DNA of 9,495 nucleotides from Deltaproteobacteria bacterium. GTDB taxonomy: Bacteria > Desulfobacterota > DSM-4660 > Desulfatiglandales > Desulfatiglandaceae. Shown in pieces: positions 1-7,337 of this stretch. The stretch covers positions 1 through 9,495 of the forward strand of contig QMLZ01000106.1 of NCBI GenBank assembly GCA_003646995.1, in the 5' to 3' direction. How positions within the stretch are numbered: the first letter of the stretch is position 1; each line of letters starts with the position of its first letter. Under the pieces are notes generated by a model. The model did no database searches and was not told the origin of the DNA. It saw only the letters and a program-made list of their open reading frames with translations. The position numbers were made by a program, and so were the translations under genes.

Positions 1-257
1 ACGCCCACATCAAAGAGCTCATGCCCAAGGCGATGACGGGGGTGGCTTTGACGGGGGTCAACCTTTTCACCATGCTCGGCGGTGGATTCTTCCTACACTT
101 CATGGGATGGGTCCTTGAACAGTTAGGAGGACGACAAACCCTCCCCCCTGAGGCCTACAGAACGACCTTCCTCCTCGGGGTAACAGGGATTTTTGCGGCT
201 TTTACCCTCTACTCTAAAAGTGAGGAAAGGTTCTCTGGAACATCAAATCAATGGTAA
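1..257 (+). CDS. Major facilitator superfamily transporter, C-terminal fragment (5' end outside window)
   Basis: The reading frame is open from base 3 to a TAA at 255-257 and gives 84 residues with no start needed, so this is the 3' end of a longer gene. The segment begins AHIKELMPKAMTGVALTG, which resembles the loop and helix 11 region of MFS permeases. A glycine-rich hydrophobic helix (NLFTMLGGGFFLHFMGWVL) follows, then a loop, then a last helix (TFLLGVTGIFAAFTLYS) and a short polar tail. It would be an inner-membrane secondary transporter; the substrate cannot be told from this fragment. GC content is clearly higher than in the minus-strand genes that follow. Its last 15 bases overlap the end of the convergent oxidoreductase gene. 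It could be any MFS subfamily with this C-terminal pattern; membership in the superfamily is fairly sure. Confidence 0.75.
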   Translation, partial: AHIKELMPKAMTGVALTGVNLFTMLGGGFFLHFMGWVLEQLGGRQTLPPEAYRTTFLLGVTGIFAAFTLYSKSEERFSGTSNQW

Positions 258-2009
258 AGGAGGAGGGATACCCTTTTCATCCCAACCACGCAGGCGATAG
301 TAATCTTTTTTCATCGTCTCCAACTCCTCCTCAGTTATCACACTATGTTTGCTACCTATTGCCTCGGTAAAGAAACGACGTGGTAAAGTATCATCCGAAG
401 CTGTTATGCCTTCTCTAAGATTGAAAGTTCTAGTTGCATTCCGTATACGTGAGGCAAGTTTTTGTAGGCCTTGCTTATCTAAATTCATACCTGTGGTTCC
501 GTAAATTATTTTGTTCAATTCATCCCACAAATAGAGATCTCTATAAAATCTACAAATAATAAGCGAATCAAGCAAAGTAAGCCGGTCCTCGTAATCCACA
601 AAAACCTCGGCTTTTCCCTCAATTTGATCCGGAGCAATCATGCCTGAAAGCTCTGCTTTAAATATTGTAGCACGCAAGTGGCAAGCCCCACGGTCAGATG
701 TTGCATAAGCAAGCCCCATACCTTTAAGGATCCGCGGATCATAAGCTGCCGGTTCCATTCCCTTGACGTGAATTGCAAGGTCTTCTAGATCCCATTCCTT
801 TGCGGCATGTCTTATGCCTTCAGCTAACACGGCTCCTATTCCTTCTTTCTTTGCAATTCTGTGTAAAAGGGAGACGATGGCTTCAACGTCACCGTAGTCC
901 AATTTTTCGGATATTTTCCCACGTTTGGAAGCTTCTATTGCAAAAGCAATAAGATTTCCTGCCGTAATCGTATCCATGCCTAGACGATCACAAATATCGT
1001 TCAGATAGGCAATTTCATTGATATCCAAAACCATACAAAGTCCACCAAAGGAGTAAATTGTTTCATATTCCGGTCCCTCTATTTTTAGACCTTTATGTCT
1101 CCCCTGTACGACCTCTGTAAGCCTGCCGCATGCCATAAAGCACTTGTTGCAAGCGTGAGGTTTCACGTTGCAAATTTCGTGTAAGCTCTCCGCTCCGATC
1201 TTTTCCCATCCATCAACGGTTCCTTGTGACCAATATCGTGAAGGGAAAGCCTCAAATTTGTTGACAATTGCCACCAAAGCAGGGGTCCCGTAATCCTTAA
1301 ATACCTTCACAACCGGGTGATCTTTGCTTTTTTCCAACCACTCATCCCAAAAGCTGCTCATTAACTCGGGGTAAGCAACCTCTCGTTTCTTTTCCCCGTG
1401 GAATGCCAAAGCCTTAACCTTTTTGGCGCCCAGAACTGCCCCCACTCCAGTTCTTCCTGCACATCGCCAATAATTATTGGCGATGATAGAAAAACGCACC
1501 AAATTCTCACCAGCGGGCCCTATCACCAGCACACCTGCTTCTCGGTGAGCTAGTTTCTTCTTCACCGCATCCTCTGCTTCATATGTGTGTAAACCCCATA
1601 AATCGCCCGCATCATGAAACACCACACCGCTATCCGTGATTTCTAGCCACATTGGATCTGATGAACTCCCCTGCAAGACTATGGCATCGAAACCTGTTCT
1701 GCTGATAGATTCTGCTACTCTTCCGCCTGAATATGATTCAGAATATATCCCTGTTAGTGGAGATTTTGTAAAGACACCATATCTACTTGATCCCCACACC
1801 TTGGTATCAGTAGCTGGCCCTACAGCGATGATAAAGTTGTTCTTTGACGAAAAGGGATCTATTCCAGGCTCATTATGTCTTAAGAGGAGGTATGTCGCCA
1901 ATCCTTTGCCACCTAGGTAGTTTTCATACACAGCGTCTGGCATTTTTTCAACACGGAACTTCTTATTGCTTAGATCAATAAAAAGCACATGATTGAAGAA
2001 TCCCTTCAT
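243..2009 (-). CDS. Aldehyde:ferredoxin oxidoreductase (tungsten/molybdenum AOR family)
   Basis: This 588-residue protein has about the usual AOR length (around 600). The family oxidises aldehydes to carboxylic acids in the cytoplasm, passing electrons to ferredoxin, using a tungsten or molybdenum bis-pterin cofactor and one [4Fe-4S] cluster. Visible marks: an N-terminal AOR domain with YLGGKGLATYLL (31-42) and the pterin-binding stretch AGRTGVGAVLGAKKVKAL (184-201); cluster cysteines C287, C290 and C294 (CX2CX3C) and C486 in DSLIIC; EGPEYE (311-316); and DRGACHLRA (439-447), whose H444 matches the active-site histidine of the Pyrococcus enzyme. The start ATG follows AAGGAGGGGG, 15 bases after the SDR stop. 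It is the last gene of the operon. No AorA-type ferredoxin subunit or FAD subunit lies nearby, so it is probably a stand-alone ferredoxin-linked enzyme. The C-terminus (GIPPPLPLI) departs from the usual 'GIPT..KL..LGL' tail and lies at the overlap with the MFS gene. The substrate is not known. Confidence 0.93.
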   Translation of the reverse strand: MKGFFNHVLFIDLSNKKFRVEKMPDAVYENYLGGKGLATYLLLRHNEPGIDPFSSKNNFIIAVGPATDTKVWGSSRYGVFTKSPLTGIYSESYSGGRVAESISRTGFDAIVLQGSSSDPMWLEITDSGVVFHDAGDLWGLHTYEAEDAVKKKLAHREAGVLVIGPAGENLVRFSIIANNYWRCAGRTGVGAVLGAKKVKALAFHGEKKREVAYPELMSSFWDEWLEKSKDHPVVKVFKDYGTPALVAIVNKFEAFPSRYWSQGTVDGWEKIGAESLHEICNVKPHACNKCFMACGRLTEVVQGRHKGLKIEGPEYETIYSFGGLCMVLDINEIAYLNDICDRLGMDTITAGNLIAFAIEASKRGKISEKLDYGDVEAIVSLLHRIAKKEGIGAVLAEGIRHAAKEWDLEDLAIHVKGMEPAAYDPRILKGMGLAYATSDRGACHLRATIFKAELSGMIAPDQIEGKAEVFVDYEDRLTLLDSLIICRFYRDLYLWDELNKIIYGTTGMNLDKQGLQKLASRIRNATRTFNLREGITASDDTLPRRFFTEAIGSKHSVITEEELETMKKDYYRLRGWDEKGIPPPLPLI

Positions 2010-2024
2010 ATCTCCCCCTCCTTA

Positions 2025-2795
2025 CTAAGCTGCAGTCCATCCTCCATCGACAAATATTATTTGTCCTGTAATGTAATCTGATGCTGAAGATGCCAGAAAC
2101 ACAACAGTTCCCGCTAAATCATCGGGTATCCCAGATCTCCCTAAAGGTATCCTCGAAAGGATCCACTGTCTTCGTTGCTCATCGGTGAAAACGGCCTCAG
2201 TTAGTTTCGTCTTATAGTATCCTGGCGCAATAGCGTTTACTCTAATATTATATGGAGCAAGCTCCACAGCAAGTGCTTTCGTGAGTGAAGCCACTCCTCC
2301 CTTTGTAGCTCCATATGCTGATATGTTAGCTATACCGATGACACTTGTTAATGAGGCAATATTTATAATTTTTCCTTTCTTTCTTTGGATCATTGCCCTC
2401 GCGACAAGTTGTGTCATAAAGAACACAGCTTTTAGATTAACATCCACCACCTTATCGAAGTCTGCTTCTGAAAATTCTAGAAATGGTTTCCTAATGTTAA
2501 TTCCAGCATTGTTTACTAACACATCTATTTTCCCAAACTTTTTTAAGGTCTCATCAATCACTCGCTTGCGGTCCTCTTCCTTGGTTACATTTGCTGGTAA
2601 AGCTATAATCGGAACATCAGAATTTAAACTACTTTGCAATTCAGTTACTGCCTTTTCAAGTGCTATAGGATCACGCCCAACAGCTACTATTGACGACCCT
2701 ACTGAAGCTAAAGCGCGTGCCATAGCAAATCCAAGACCACGACTTGCTCCTGTAACAATGCTAACTTCTCCTAATAGCGAAAATTGCTGCAACAT
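2025..2795 (-). CDS. Short-chain dehydrogenase/reductase (classical SDR; gluconate 5-dehydrogenase-like)
   Basis: A 256-residue classical SDR, an NAD(P)-dependent oxidoreductase acting on a hydroxyl/keto pair. The Rossmann motif TGASRGLG is at 15-22, NNAG at 95-98, and the catalytic tetrad is N120, S148, Y161, K165 (YGATK). The family C-terminal DGG is near 250-252. An arginine right after the second strand (AVGRD, R41) suggests some preference for NADP(H). The stretch NNAGINIRKPFLEFSEADFD resembles gluconate 5-dehydrogenase and FabG-like sugar-acid dehydrogenases, but SDR substrates cannot be assigned this way. I place the start at the ATG one base after the Fe-ADH stop (TGA-A-ATG). It follows AAGGAG (2805-2810) with 9-base spacing and gives the standard N-terminus MLQQFSLLGEVSIVTGAS. 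The longer frame, from 2828, would add 11 atypical residues inside the upstream gene. It probably acts on an intermediate shared with the adjacent ADH and AOR. Confidence 0.93.
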   Translation of the reverse strand: MLQQFSLLGEVSIVTGASRGLGFAMARALASVGSSIVAVGRDPIALEKAVTELQSSLNSDVPIIALPANVTKEEDRKRVIDETLKKFGKIDVLVNNAGINIRKPFLEFSEADFDKVVDVNLKAVFFMTQLVARAMIQRKKGKIINIASLTSVIGIANISAYGATKGGVASLTKALAVELAPYNIRVNAIAPGYYKTKLTEAVFTDEQRRQWILSRIPLGRSGIPDDLAGTVVFLASSASDYITGQIIFVDGGWTAA

Positions 2796-2796
2796 T

Positions 2797-3981
2797 TCAG
2801 AAAGCTCCTTCATAGATTTTACGCACATCCTCTTCCGTCAAATCTCTTGGATTTGGCACAAAAAGTCTCGCCTGCTTCATCCCACCCTCCACCAATTTCG
2901 GCAAATCGCTTCGAGGTATACCGTAGTCAGATAACTTATAAGAAATCCCTACCGCTGTGAGTAGTTTCTTCACTGCCTCTACTGATAACTCTGCTTGCTC
3001 CGCAATAGAAAGACCTTCCACCACTTCGCCCATTGCTTCTGCAATGTTTGCATATTTTCGGTAATTACCTATTAGGTTATAGCGCATAACATGAGGAAGC
3101 ATTATAGCATTGGATCGTCCATGCGACATGTGATATTCAGTCCCCAGCACATATGCCAATCCGTGCACAGCTCCGAGCCCCCCACTAGTAAACGCCAATC
3201 CCGCAACAGTGGCAGCTAACAACATGTTGTATCTCGCTTCAAGATCCGATCCTTTTGCATATGCCTTTGGGAGATTCTCTGAAATTAGGGATATTGCATG
3301 CAATGCAAGCATATCTGAAAATGGAGTGGAGTTTACAGAGACATAAGCCTCTATTGCGTGCACCAGTGCATCTACTCCAGTATCAGCTGTAACTGATTGA
3401 GGCAAAGAGAGTGTTAATAACGGATCGAGTATGGCTACATTGGCTATATTGAAATTGGTATAAACTACCTTTTTCGTATTTTCTTGCTCGTCTGTAATGA
3501 CGAATACTCTAGTAACTTCACTACCAGTTCCAGCAGTAGTGGGTACTAAGATCTTCGGAAGACCTGGCTTTGGAACTGTATCCACACCTACATAGTCCAA
3601 TACGACTCCTTTATTGGTGGCCAATATAGATACTCCTTTGGCTACATCAAGGGAACTTCCTCCCCCCACACCAATCACTAAATTAAATTTTTCTTTTCTC
3701 AGAACCTCGGCACACTTATCAACAATACGCGCTGGAGGTTCTGGCTCGACTTCATCAAATACTTTTGTTTTGAGTTTCTCCTTACGAAGGGATTCCAGTA
3801 CTGAATCTAATATGCCGCTTCTAACCACACCTTGGTCGGTCACGATCAACACCTTACGTCCGCCTAGTGCACGCGCTTCCTTACCGATTTCTGATGCAGA
3901 ACCTTCACCTATGATTATCTTGGTGGGTGATAGGAACGTACATAATTTCCTGCCTCGATAAAAAGAAACCTGCCCATTCAT
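2797..3981 (-). CDS. Iron-containing alcohol dehydrogenase (group III Fe-ADH)
   Basis: At 394 residues it has the normal length for the family, which interconverts alcohols and aldehydes or ketones with NAD(P)H in the cytoplasm. Visible: the dinucleotide-binding motif GGGSSLDVAK at 106-115; the TTAGTGSEVT segment (148-157); and all four metal ligands in the FucO-like arrangement, D204 and H208 (GVDALVHAIEAY), H273 (AVHG) and H287 (MSHG, 14 residues later). The enzyme should therefore be metal-loaded and active. The ATG overlaps the upstream permease stop as ATGA and has GGAGGG 7 bases upstream, so translation is probably coupled. Placement beside an SDR and an AOR suggests an alcohol-to-aldehyde-to-acid route or its reverse; the substrate is unknown. 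Class assignment is firm; names such as lactaldehyde reductase or 1,3-propanediol dehydrogenase would be guesses. Confidence 0.95.
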   Translation of the reverse strand: MNGQVSFYRGRKLCTFLSPTKIIIGEGSASEIGKEARALGGRKVLIVTDQGVVRSGILDSVLESLRKEKLKTKVFDEVEPEPPARIVDKCAEVLRKEKFNLVIGVGGGSSLDVAKGVSILATNKGVVLDYVGVDTVPKPGLPKILVPTTAGTGSEVTRVFVITDEQENTKKVVYTNFNIANVAILDPLLTLSLPQSVTADTGVDALVHAIEAYVSVNSTPFSDMLALHAISLISENLPKAYAKGSDLEARYNMLLAATVAGLAFTSGGLGAVHGLAYVLGTEYHMSHGRSNAIMLPHVMRYNLIGNYRKYANIAEAMGEVVEGLSIAEQAELSVEAVKKLLTAVGISYKLSDYGIPRSDLPKLVEGGMKQARLFVPNPRDLTEEDVRKIYEGAF

Positions 3982-4952
3982 AAGTAAGCCCTCCTTCCTT
4001 TAACTTTTTCTCGTATGGTTCCATAAAGTCCTTTGGGTAAGAAAATGATCAAAACTATCAGTGCAAGGCCGTAGGCCATTTCAGAAATGCCAATATATTT
4101 GGTTCCATAAGCTATTCTTATGTATTCTTCTAGTGACACAATTAAAGCAGTACCTATTGTTGGCCCCCATAGATCGAACATGCCTCCGAGAATGGCCTTA
4201 AATGGTATAGCCAGCGAAATCCCAACCCCGGATAATGTGTGAGGATTTAAATAAGTTACGTACTGTGCATAAAGAACCCCCCCTACGGCCGTCATAAATG
4301 CACTAATTACTGTCACCATTAATTTGTAATACACTATTCTTACCCCCAAACACGATGCAGCGATCTCATCTTCACCAATTGCTCTCAGAGCTTTTTGCAT
4401 GCGACTTCTATCTATAGCTTTCCAAACGTATAAGGCTATTAGTAAGAAAATTAAGGAGATGTAATAAAACCATATTTTGTTAGTGAATTGGAAATAAAGA
4501 GGAGCATTATTCAGATTTCGAATAGTGAATCCCAATGATCCCCCAGTTACTTCCCTAAAGGCAATTATCAGCAATGCTACCATTTCGCCTACTGCAAGAG
4601 TCACAAGTGCGAAGTAATCTCCGATAACTCCAAACCTAAAACAAGCATATCCCAAAATGCCTGCGAAAAGGGCAGCTGCGATCCCCCCAATAATCATGCC
4701 TAACCAAGGAGAAATTCCATAATAGTTGAAAAGCAAAGAACTAACATAGGCTCCTATTCCCAGGAATGCACCATGTCCCAGTGATACAATGCCAAATCTG
4801 CCCATATAAGCCCACGCAGTGGAAATAAACGACCAAATTAGAATCAATATGAGAATATGCGTTACGTAATCTGAACGAGTTAAAAGTGGCAAAATTGCAA
4901 GTAGCACAAAGACGACAAGCATATTGTTTTTTACTATCCTCATGTTTTTCAA
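3978..4952 (-). CDS. livM: Branched-chain amino acid-type ABC transporter permease, LivM family
   Basis: A hydrophobic inner-membrane protein of up to 324 residues, forming one half of the channel of a HAAT-family importer with the LivH-type gene just upstream. LivM hallmarks: MGRFGIVSLGHGAFLGIGAY (50-69), TGGSLG (136-141), the ATPase-contact loop AIGEDEIAASCLGVRIVYYK (191-210), and ILGGMFDLWGPTIG (254-267). A basic tail follows the last helix. The first possible start is a TTG only two bases after the LivH stop. An ATG three codons later (4943) is the alternative. Neither has a clear ribosome binding site, so translation probably depends on ribosomes finishing LivH. The 3' end overlaps the Fe-ADH start by four bases (ATGA), tying the transporter and enzyme genes into one unit. 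The substrate is not shown by the sequence. Confidence 0.93.
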   Translation of the reverse strand: MKNMRIVKNNMLVVFVLLAILPLLTRSDYVTHILILILIWSFISTAWAYMGRFGIVSLGHGAFLGIGAYVSSLLFNYYGISPWLGMIIGGIAAALFAGILGYACFRFGVIGDYFALVTLAVGEMVALLIIAFREVTGGSLGFTIRNLNNAPLYFQFTNKIWFYYISLIFLLIALYVWKAIDRSRMQKALRAIGEDEIAASCLGVRIVYYKLMVTVISAFMTAVGGVLYAQYVTYLNPHTLSGVGISLAIPFKAILGGMFDLWGPTIGTALIVSLEEYIRIAYGTKYIGISEMAYGLALIVLIIFLPKGLYGTIREKVKGRRAYL

Positions 4953-4954
4953 TT

Positions 4955-5818
4955 CTATGCTACCCTGGTTCCCAAGATCCCTTGTGGCCTGACAAGCATC
5001 ACTAGCACAAAGATCAAAAGCGCAATAATATCCGCGATTTCGGTTGTGGTAAGGACAGCAGATATCGATGTCACAATTCCAATAATGAAAGCACTAATGA
5101 ATCCTCCCAGAAGATTTCCCATCCCTCCAAGCACAACTATGATGAATGCCATGATGGTGAAGCTAGAACCAAAGTGAGGATGCACCGTGTAAATCGGCGT
5201 AAAAAAGGCAGCAACTATTCCCGTTAAAGCTCCCCCTGCTCCCATTGTTACAAAATATATCGTCCGCGAGTTTATCCCCATTGTTTGAGCTACTTCGGCA
5301 TCTTGAGCTACAGCACGTATTGCTAAACCAAGATATGTTTTATGAAGGAACACATAGAGCAAAGCAAGCGTTGCCAATGCACCAAAGAAGGCAAAAAGGC
5401 ACGAAGAGCGAAGATAAAGGCTGCCAAAATTCAATATAGGAAAATGGATAGGAATTCCTCTATAGTCCGCCCCCCAAATTACCATAGCTAAGTTTTCGAA
5501 TATAATTATGAGCCCTGCCAATGCCAACAATTGATTTAAACGAGGAGCGTTTAGTAAAGGATCGATTAGCAAATATTGGGTTACAACCCCTAAAGCTCCC
5601 ATAGCAGCAACTGCTATAATACACGAGATCAGCAATGGTACATGCAGCTGTACTGTAAGAGCATATATTAGATAAAATCCAAGCATTACAAATTGACCGT
5701 AAGCCATGTGGATGATTTTAACTACTCCAAAAATTAGGTTAAGTCCAAAGGCAAGAAGAGCTAGAACTCCGCCTAACAACAAGCCATTAATAGCAGCGTT
5801 TAGTACTTGTTCAACCAA
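4955..5818 (-). CDS. livH: Branched-chain amino acid-type ABC transporter permease, LivH family (TTG start)
   Basis: A 287-residue polytopic inner-membrane permease with the LivH pattern: AINGLLLGGVLALLAFGLNL at 9-28 and IFGVVKIIHMAYGQFVMLGF directly after it (29-48). The cytoplasmic coupling loop IRAVAQDAEVAQTMGINSRT is at 167-186, VVLGGMGNLLGGFISA at 228-243, and the C-terminal VRPQGILG near 276-283. It pairs with LivM to form the translocation pore. The start codon is TTG (− strand 5818-5816). It is supported by a very strong Shine-Dalgarno sequence (AAGGAGGAGGGG) with about 7 bases from its GGAGG core, and by an N-terminus of normal length. It lies 24 bases after the LivF-type ATPase. The ligand is unknown; the family also imports amides, urea and other compounds. 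Confidence 0.93.
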   Translation of the reverse strand: MVEQVLNAAINGLLLGGVLALLAFGLNLIFGVVKIIHMAYGQFVMLGFYLIYALTVQLHVPLLISCIIAVAAMGALGVVTQYLLIDPLLNAPRLNQLLALAGLIIIFENLAMVIWGADYRGIPIHFPILNFGSLYLRSSCLFAFFGALATLALLYVFLHKTYLGLAIRAVAQDAEVAQTMGINSRTIYFVTMGAGGALTGIVAAFFTPIYTVHPHFGSSFTIMAFIIVVLGGMGNLLGGFISAFIIGIVTSISAVLTTTEIADIIALLIFVLVMLVRPQGILGTRVA

Positions 5819-5819
5819 T

Positions 5820-5832
5820 ACCCCTCCTCCTT
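5820..5832 (-). promoter_or_regulatory. Strong ribosome binding site that decides the TTG start of livH
   Basis: Minus-strand AAGGAGGAGGGGT lies just before the TTG at 5818. No in-frame ATG lies at this distance, so the site fixes the rare start codon. The same 13 bases occur before the solute-binding protein gene (8649-8661). Confidence 0.75.
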
Positions 5833-5842
5833 GATATTGAGA

Positions 5843-6547
5843 TTAAATCCCTAAATATGCCTTCTTTATATACGGATTTTGGAGGAATTCATCGCGCACC
5901 CCCTCAAAAGTTATTTCACCCGATTCTAGCAAGTACGCATATTCTGCCAACTGCAAAGCTTTCTTGGCATTCTGTTCCACCATTAAAATTGAGTAGCCTT
6001 TAGTCCCGATTTCCTTAATGAATTCGAAAACCCGAGCAACTATCTTAGGAGCTAATCCCAGCGAAGGTTCATCAAGCATTATTAACTTTGGTTGTGCCAT
6101 CAAACTGCGAGCTATAGCTAGCATTTGTCGCTCACCACCACTGAGTGATCCGGCCAATTGATTTCTTCTATCTTTCAACACTGGAAATAGTTCAAATACC
6201 TCTTCTACTGCCTCACTAAAGGTTCTTCTAGCATGTTTTGGGTAGCTTCCGACTTTTAAATTCTCGTAAACACTAAGGTAAGGGAACAACCTCCCTCCTT
6301 CGGGTACAAAGGCAATTCCCAACTCGGAAATTTTATACGGGGAACAGCTATCTATACGTTGGCCGTTGAATTCAATAATTCCTTTTTTCGGCTTCAGTAA
6401 CCCAGCAATATGCTTGAGCAACGTTGTCTTTCCAGCACCATTTGGGCCTACGACAATAACTGTTTGTCCTGGGTTAACCTCAATAGTGATGTTATGAAGT
6501 ACTATAAAGTCACCGTATCCACCAACTAGATCTCTCACACGAAGCAT
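5843..6547 (-). CDS. livF: Branched-chain amino acid-type ABC transporter ATP-binding protein, LivF family
   Basis: A 234-residue cytoplasmic ATPase, the usual LivF length. Walker A is GPNGAGKT at 34-41. The Q-loop region reads VPEGGRLFPYLSV (81-93), typical of LivF. The ABC signature LSGGE is at 135-139, Walker B LIMLDE at 155-160 with catalytic E160, and the switch region is MVEQN (189-193), where LivF proteins carry Q instead of the usual H-loop histidine. It should form a heterodimer with the LivG-type protein encoded one base upstream (TGA-T-ATG), powering import through LivH/LivM. There is no strong ribosome binding site, only GAAGAG, so it is probably translated by coupling to livG. 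Family assignment is firm; the transported ligand is not. Confidence 0.95.
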   Translation of the reverse strand: MLRVRDLVGGYGDFIVLHNITIEVNPGQTVIVVGPNGAGKTTLLKHIAGLLKPKKGIIEFNGQRIDSCSPYKISELGIAFVPEGGRLFPYLSVYENLKVGSYPKHARRTFSEAVEEVFELFPVLKDRRNQLAGSLSGGERQMLAIARSLMAQPKLIMLDEPSLGLAPKIVARVFEFIKEIGTKGYSILMVEQNAKKALQLAEYAYLLESGEITFEGVRDEFLQNPYIKKAYLGI

Positions 6548-6548
6548 A

Positions 6549-7271
6549 TCACTCTTCGCCTAAGTATGCTTCAATAACTCTTTCATTGTTTGCAATTTCG
6601 CGAGGAGAACCGTCAGCTATTAATTCTCCATAATCTAGAACAATGACTCGATCAACCAAATTCATTAATGCACCCATAATATGCTCAACCCATATGATAG
6701 TAACACCAAGTTCTGCATGAATCTTTTTTAATATGCGGGCTGCTTGCTCTAATTCTTCTTTGTTAAGTCCGCTAAGCACTTCGTCTGCTAAAAGCACTTT
6801 AGGCTTAGTAGCGAGAGCCTTCGCTAATTCCAGTCTCCTAAGGCCAACAGCCGTAAGTTCATCTGGCATCGTTTTTTCTGTCACTTCTAACCCTACAAAG
6901 GAAAGACATTCAAGAGCCAATTGCTTCGCTTTTCCCTCGTCTGAGTCAGCAGATTTCTTACCAAATAGCGCTCCTATCATCACATTTTCCAACACTGTCA
7001 TATCCCTAAAAGGACGGGGAATTTGAAAAGTCCTGACTATTCCCAGATGGCAAATCCTATCGGGAGTAAGCCCCGTTATATCCCGGCTGTAATAGAAAAT
7101 CTTTCCTTTATTCGGCTTCAAAACTCCCGAAATCACATTGAAGAGCGTGGTCTTCCCCGATCCGTTCGGACCGATAAGGCCCACAAATTCCCCTTCACAT
7201 ATCTCCACCGAGATACCGGACAGTGCCGCCAATCCCCCAAAATACTTACTGACCTTCTCCAATCTCAGCAT
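6549..7271 (-). CDS. livG: Branched-chain amino acid-type ABC transporter ATP-binding protein, LivG family
   Basis: A 240-residue ATPase with Walker A GPNGSGKT at 34-41, a Q-loop in RTFQIPRPF (80-88), Walker B VLLADE at 159-164 with catalytic E164, and H-loop H197 in VEHIMG. The signature region reads LTAVGLRRLELAKAL (139-153) rather than LSGGQ or the more usual LPYGxQRRLE. A degenerate LTLxxRKRLE-type signature is known in part of the LivG family, so this is a variant and not evidence of loss. The full signature in LivF would form one normal ATP site. The ATG is preceded by TTTTAATAAATGCA with no recognisable Shine-Dalgarno sequence, which is unusual in this operon. A stem-loop separates it from the binding-protein gene. 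Translation may be weak or depend on readthrough mRNA structure. Confidence 0.93.
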   Translation of the reverse strand: MLRLEKVSKYFGGLAALSGISVEICEGEFVGLIGPNGSGKTTLFNVISGVLKPNKGKIFYYSRDITGLTPDRICHLGIVRTFQIPRPFRDMTVLENVMIGALFGKKSADSDEGKAKQLALECLSFVGLEVTEKTMPDELTAVGLRRLELAKALATKPKVLLADEVLSGLNKEELEQAARILKKIHAELGVTIIWVEHIMGALMNLVDRVIVLDYGELIADGSPREIANNERVIEAYLGEE

Positions 7272-7280
7272 TGCATTTAT

Positions 7281-7330
7281 TAAAACACTAAAATTGGTGG
7301 CGCCCGCATATTTGAGCGAGCGCCACCAAT
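7281..7330 (-). terminator. Intercistronic stem-loop (attenuator or leaky terminator) after the binding-protein gene
   Basis: Two perfectly complementary 11-base arms, ATTGGTGGCGC (7293-7303 on the plus strand) and GCGCCACCAAT (7320-7330), enclose a 16-base loop. On the minus strand the hairpin starts 7 bases after the stop codon of the solute-binding protein and is followed by TTTTAGTGTTTTA, an interrupted T-tract. This is the expected place for a partial terminator or mRNA-stabilising hairpin that keeps binding protein in excess over membrane parts, as known in other ABC import operons. The stem is plain in the sequence; the degree of termination is inferred. Confidence 0.8.
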
Positions 7331-7337
7331 CGTTTAG

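Noticed and set aside
265..283. Inverted repeat GGGAT/ATCCC as terminator for the MFS gene
   Set aside because: The stem is only 5 bp with no T-tract and is explained by AOR coding sequence.
1636..1920. A 94-codon plus-strand frame inside AOR
   Set aside because: It is an antisense shadow of the conserved AOR N-terminal domain.
2796..2828. Longer SDR start with 11 extra residues (MCVKSMKELSE)
   Set aside because: The extension lies inside the Fe-ADH gene and does not resemble SDR N-termini, while the ATG at 2795 has AAGGAG 9 bases upstream.
2281..2934. A 217-codon open frame on the plus strand
   Set aside because: It lies antisense to the SDR and Fe-ADH genes, both of which have intact motifs, and its protein has no recognisable domain or ribosome binding site.
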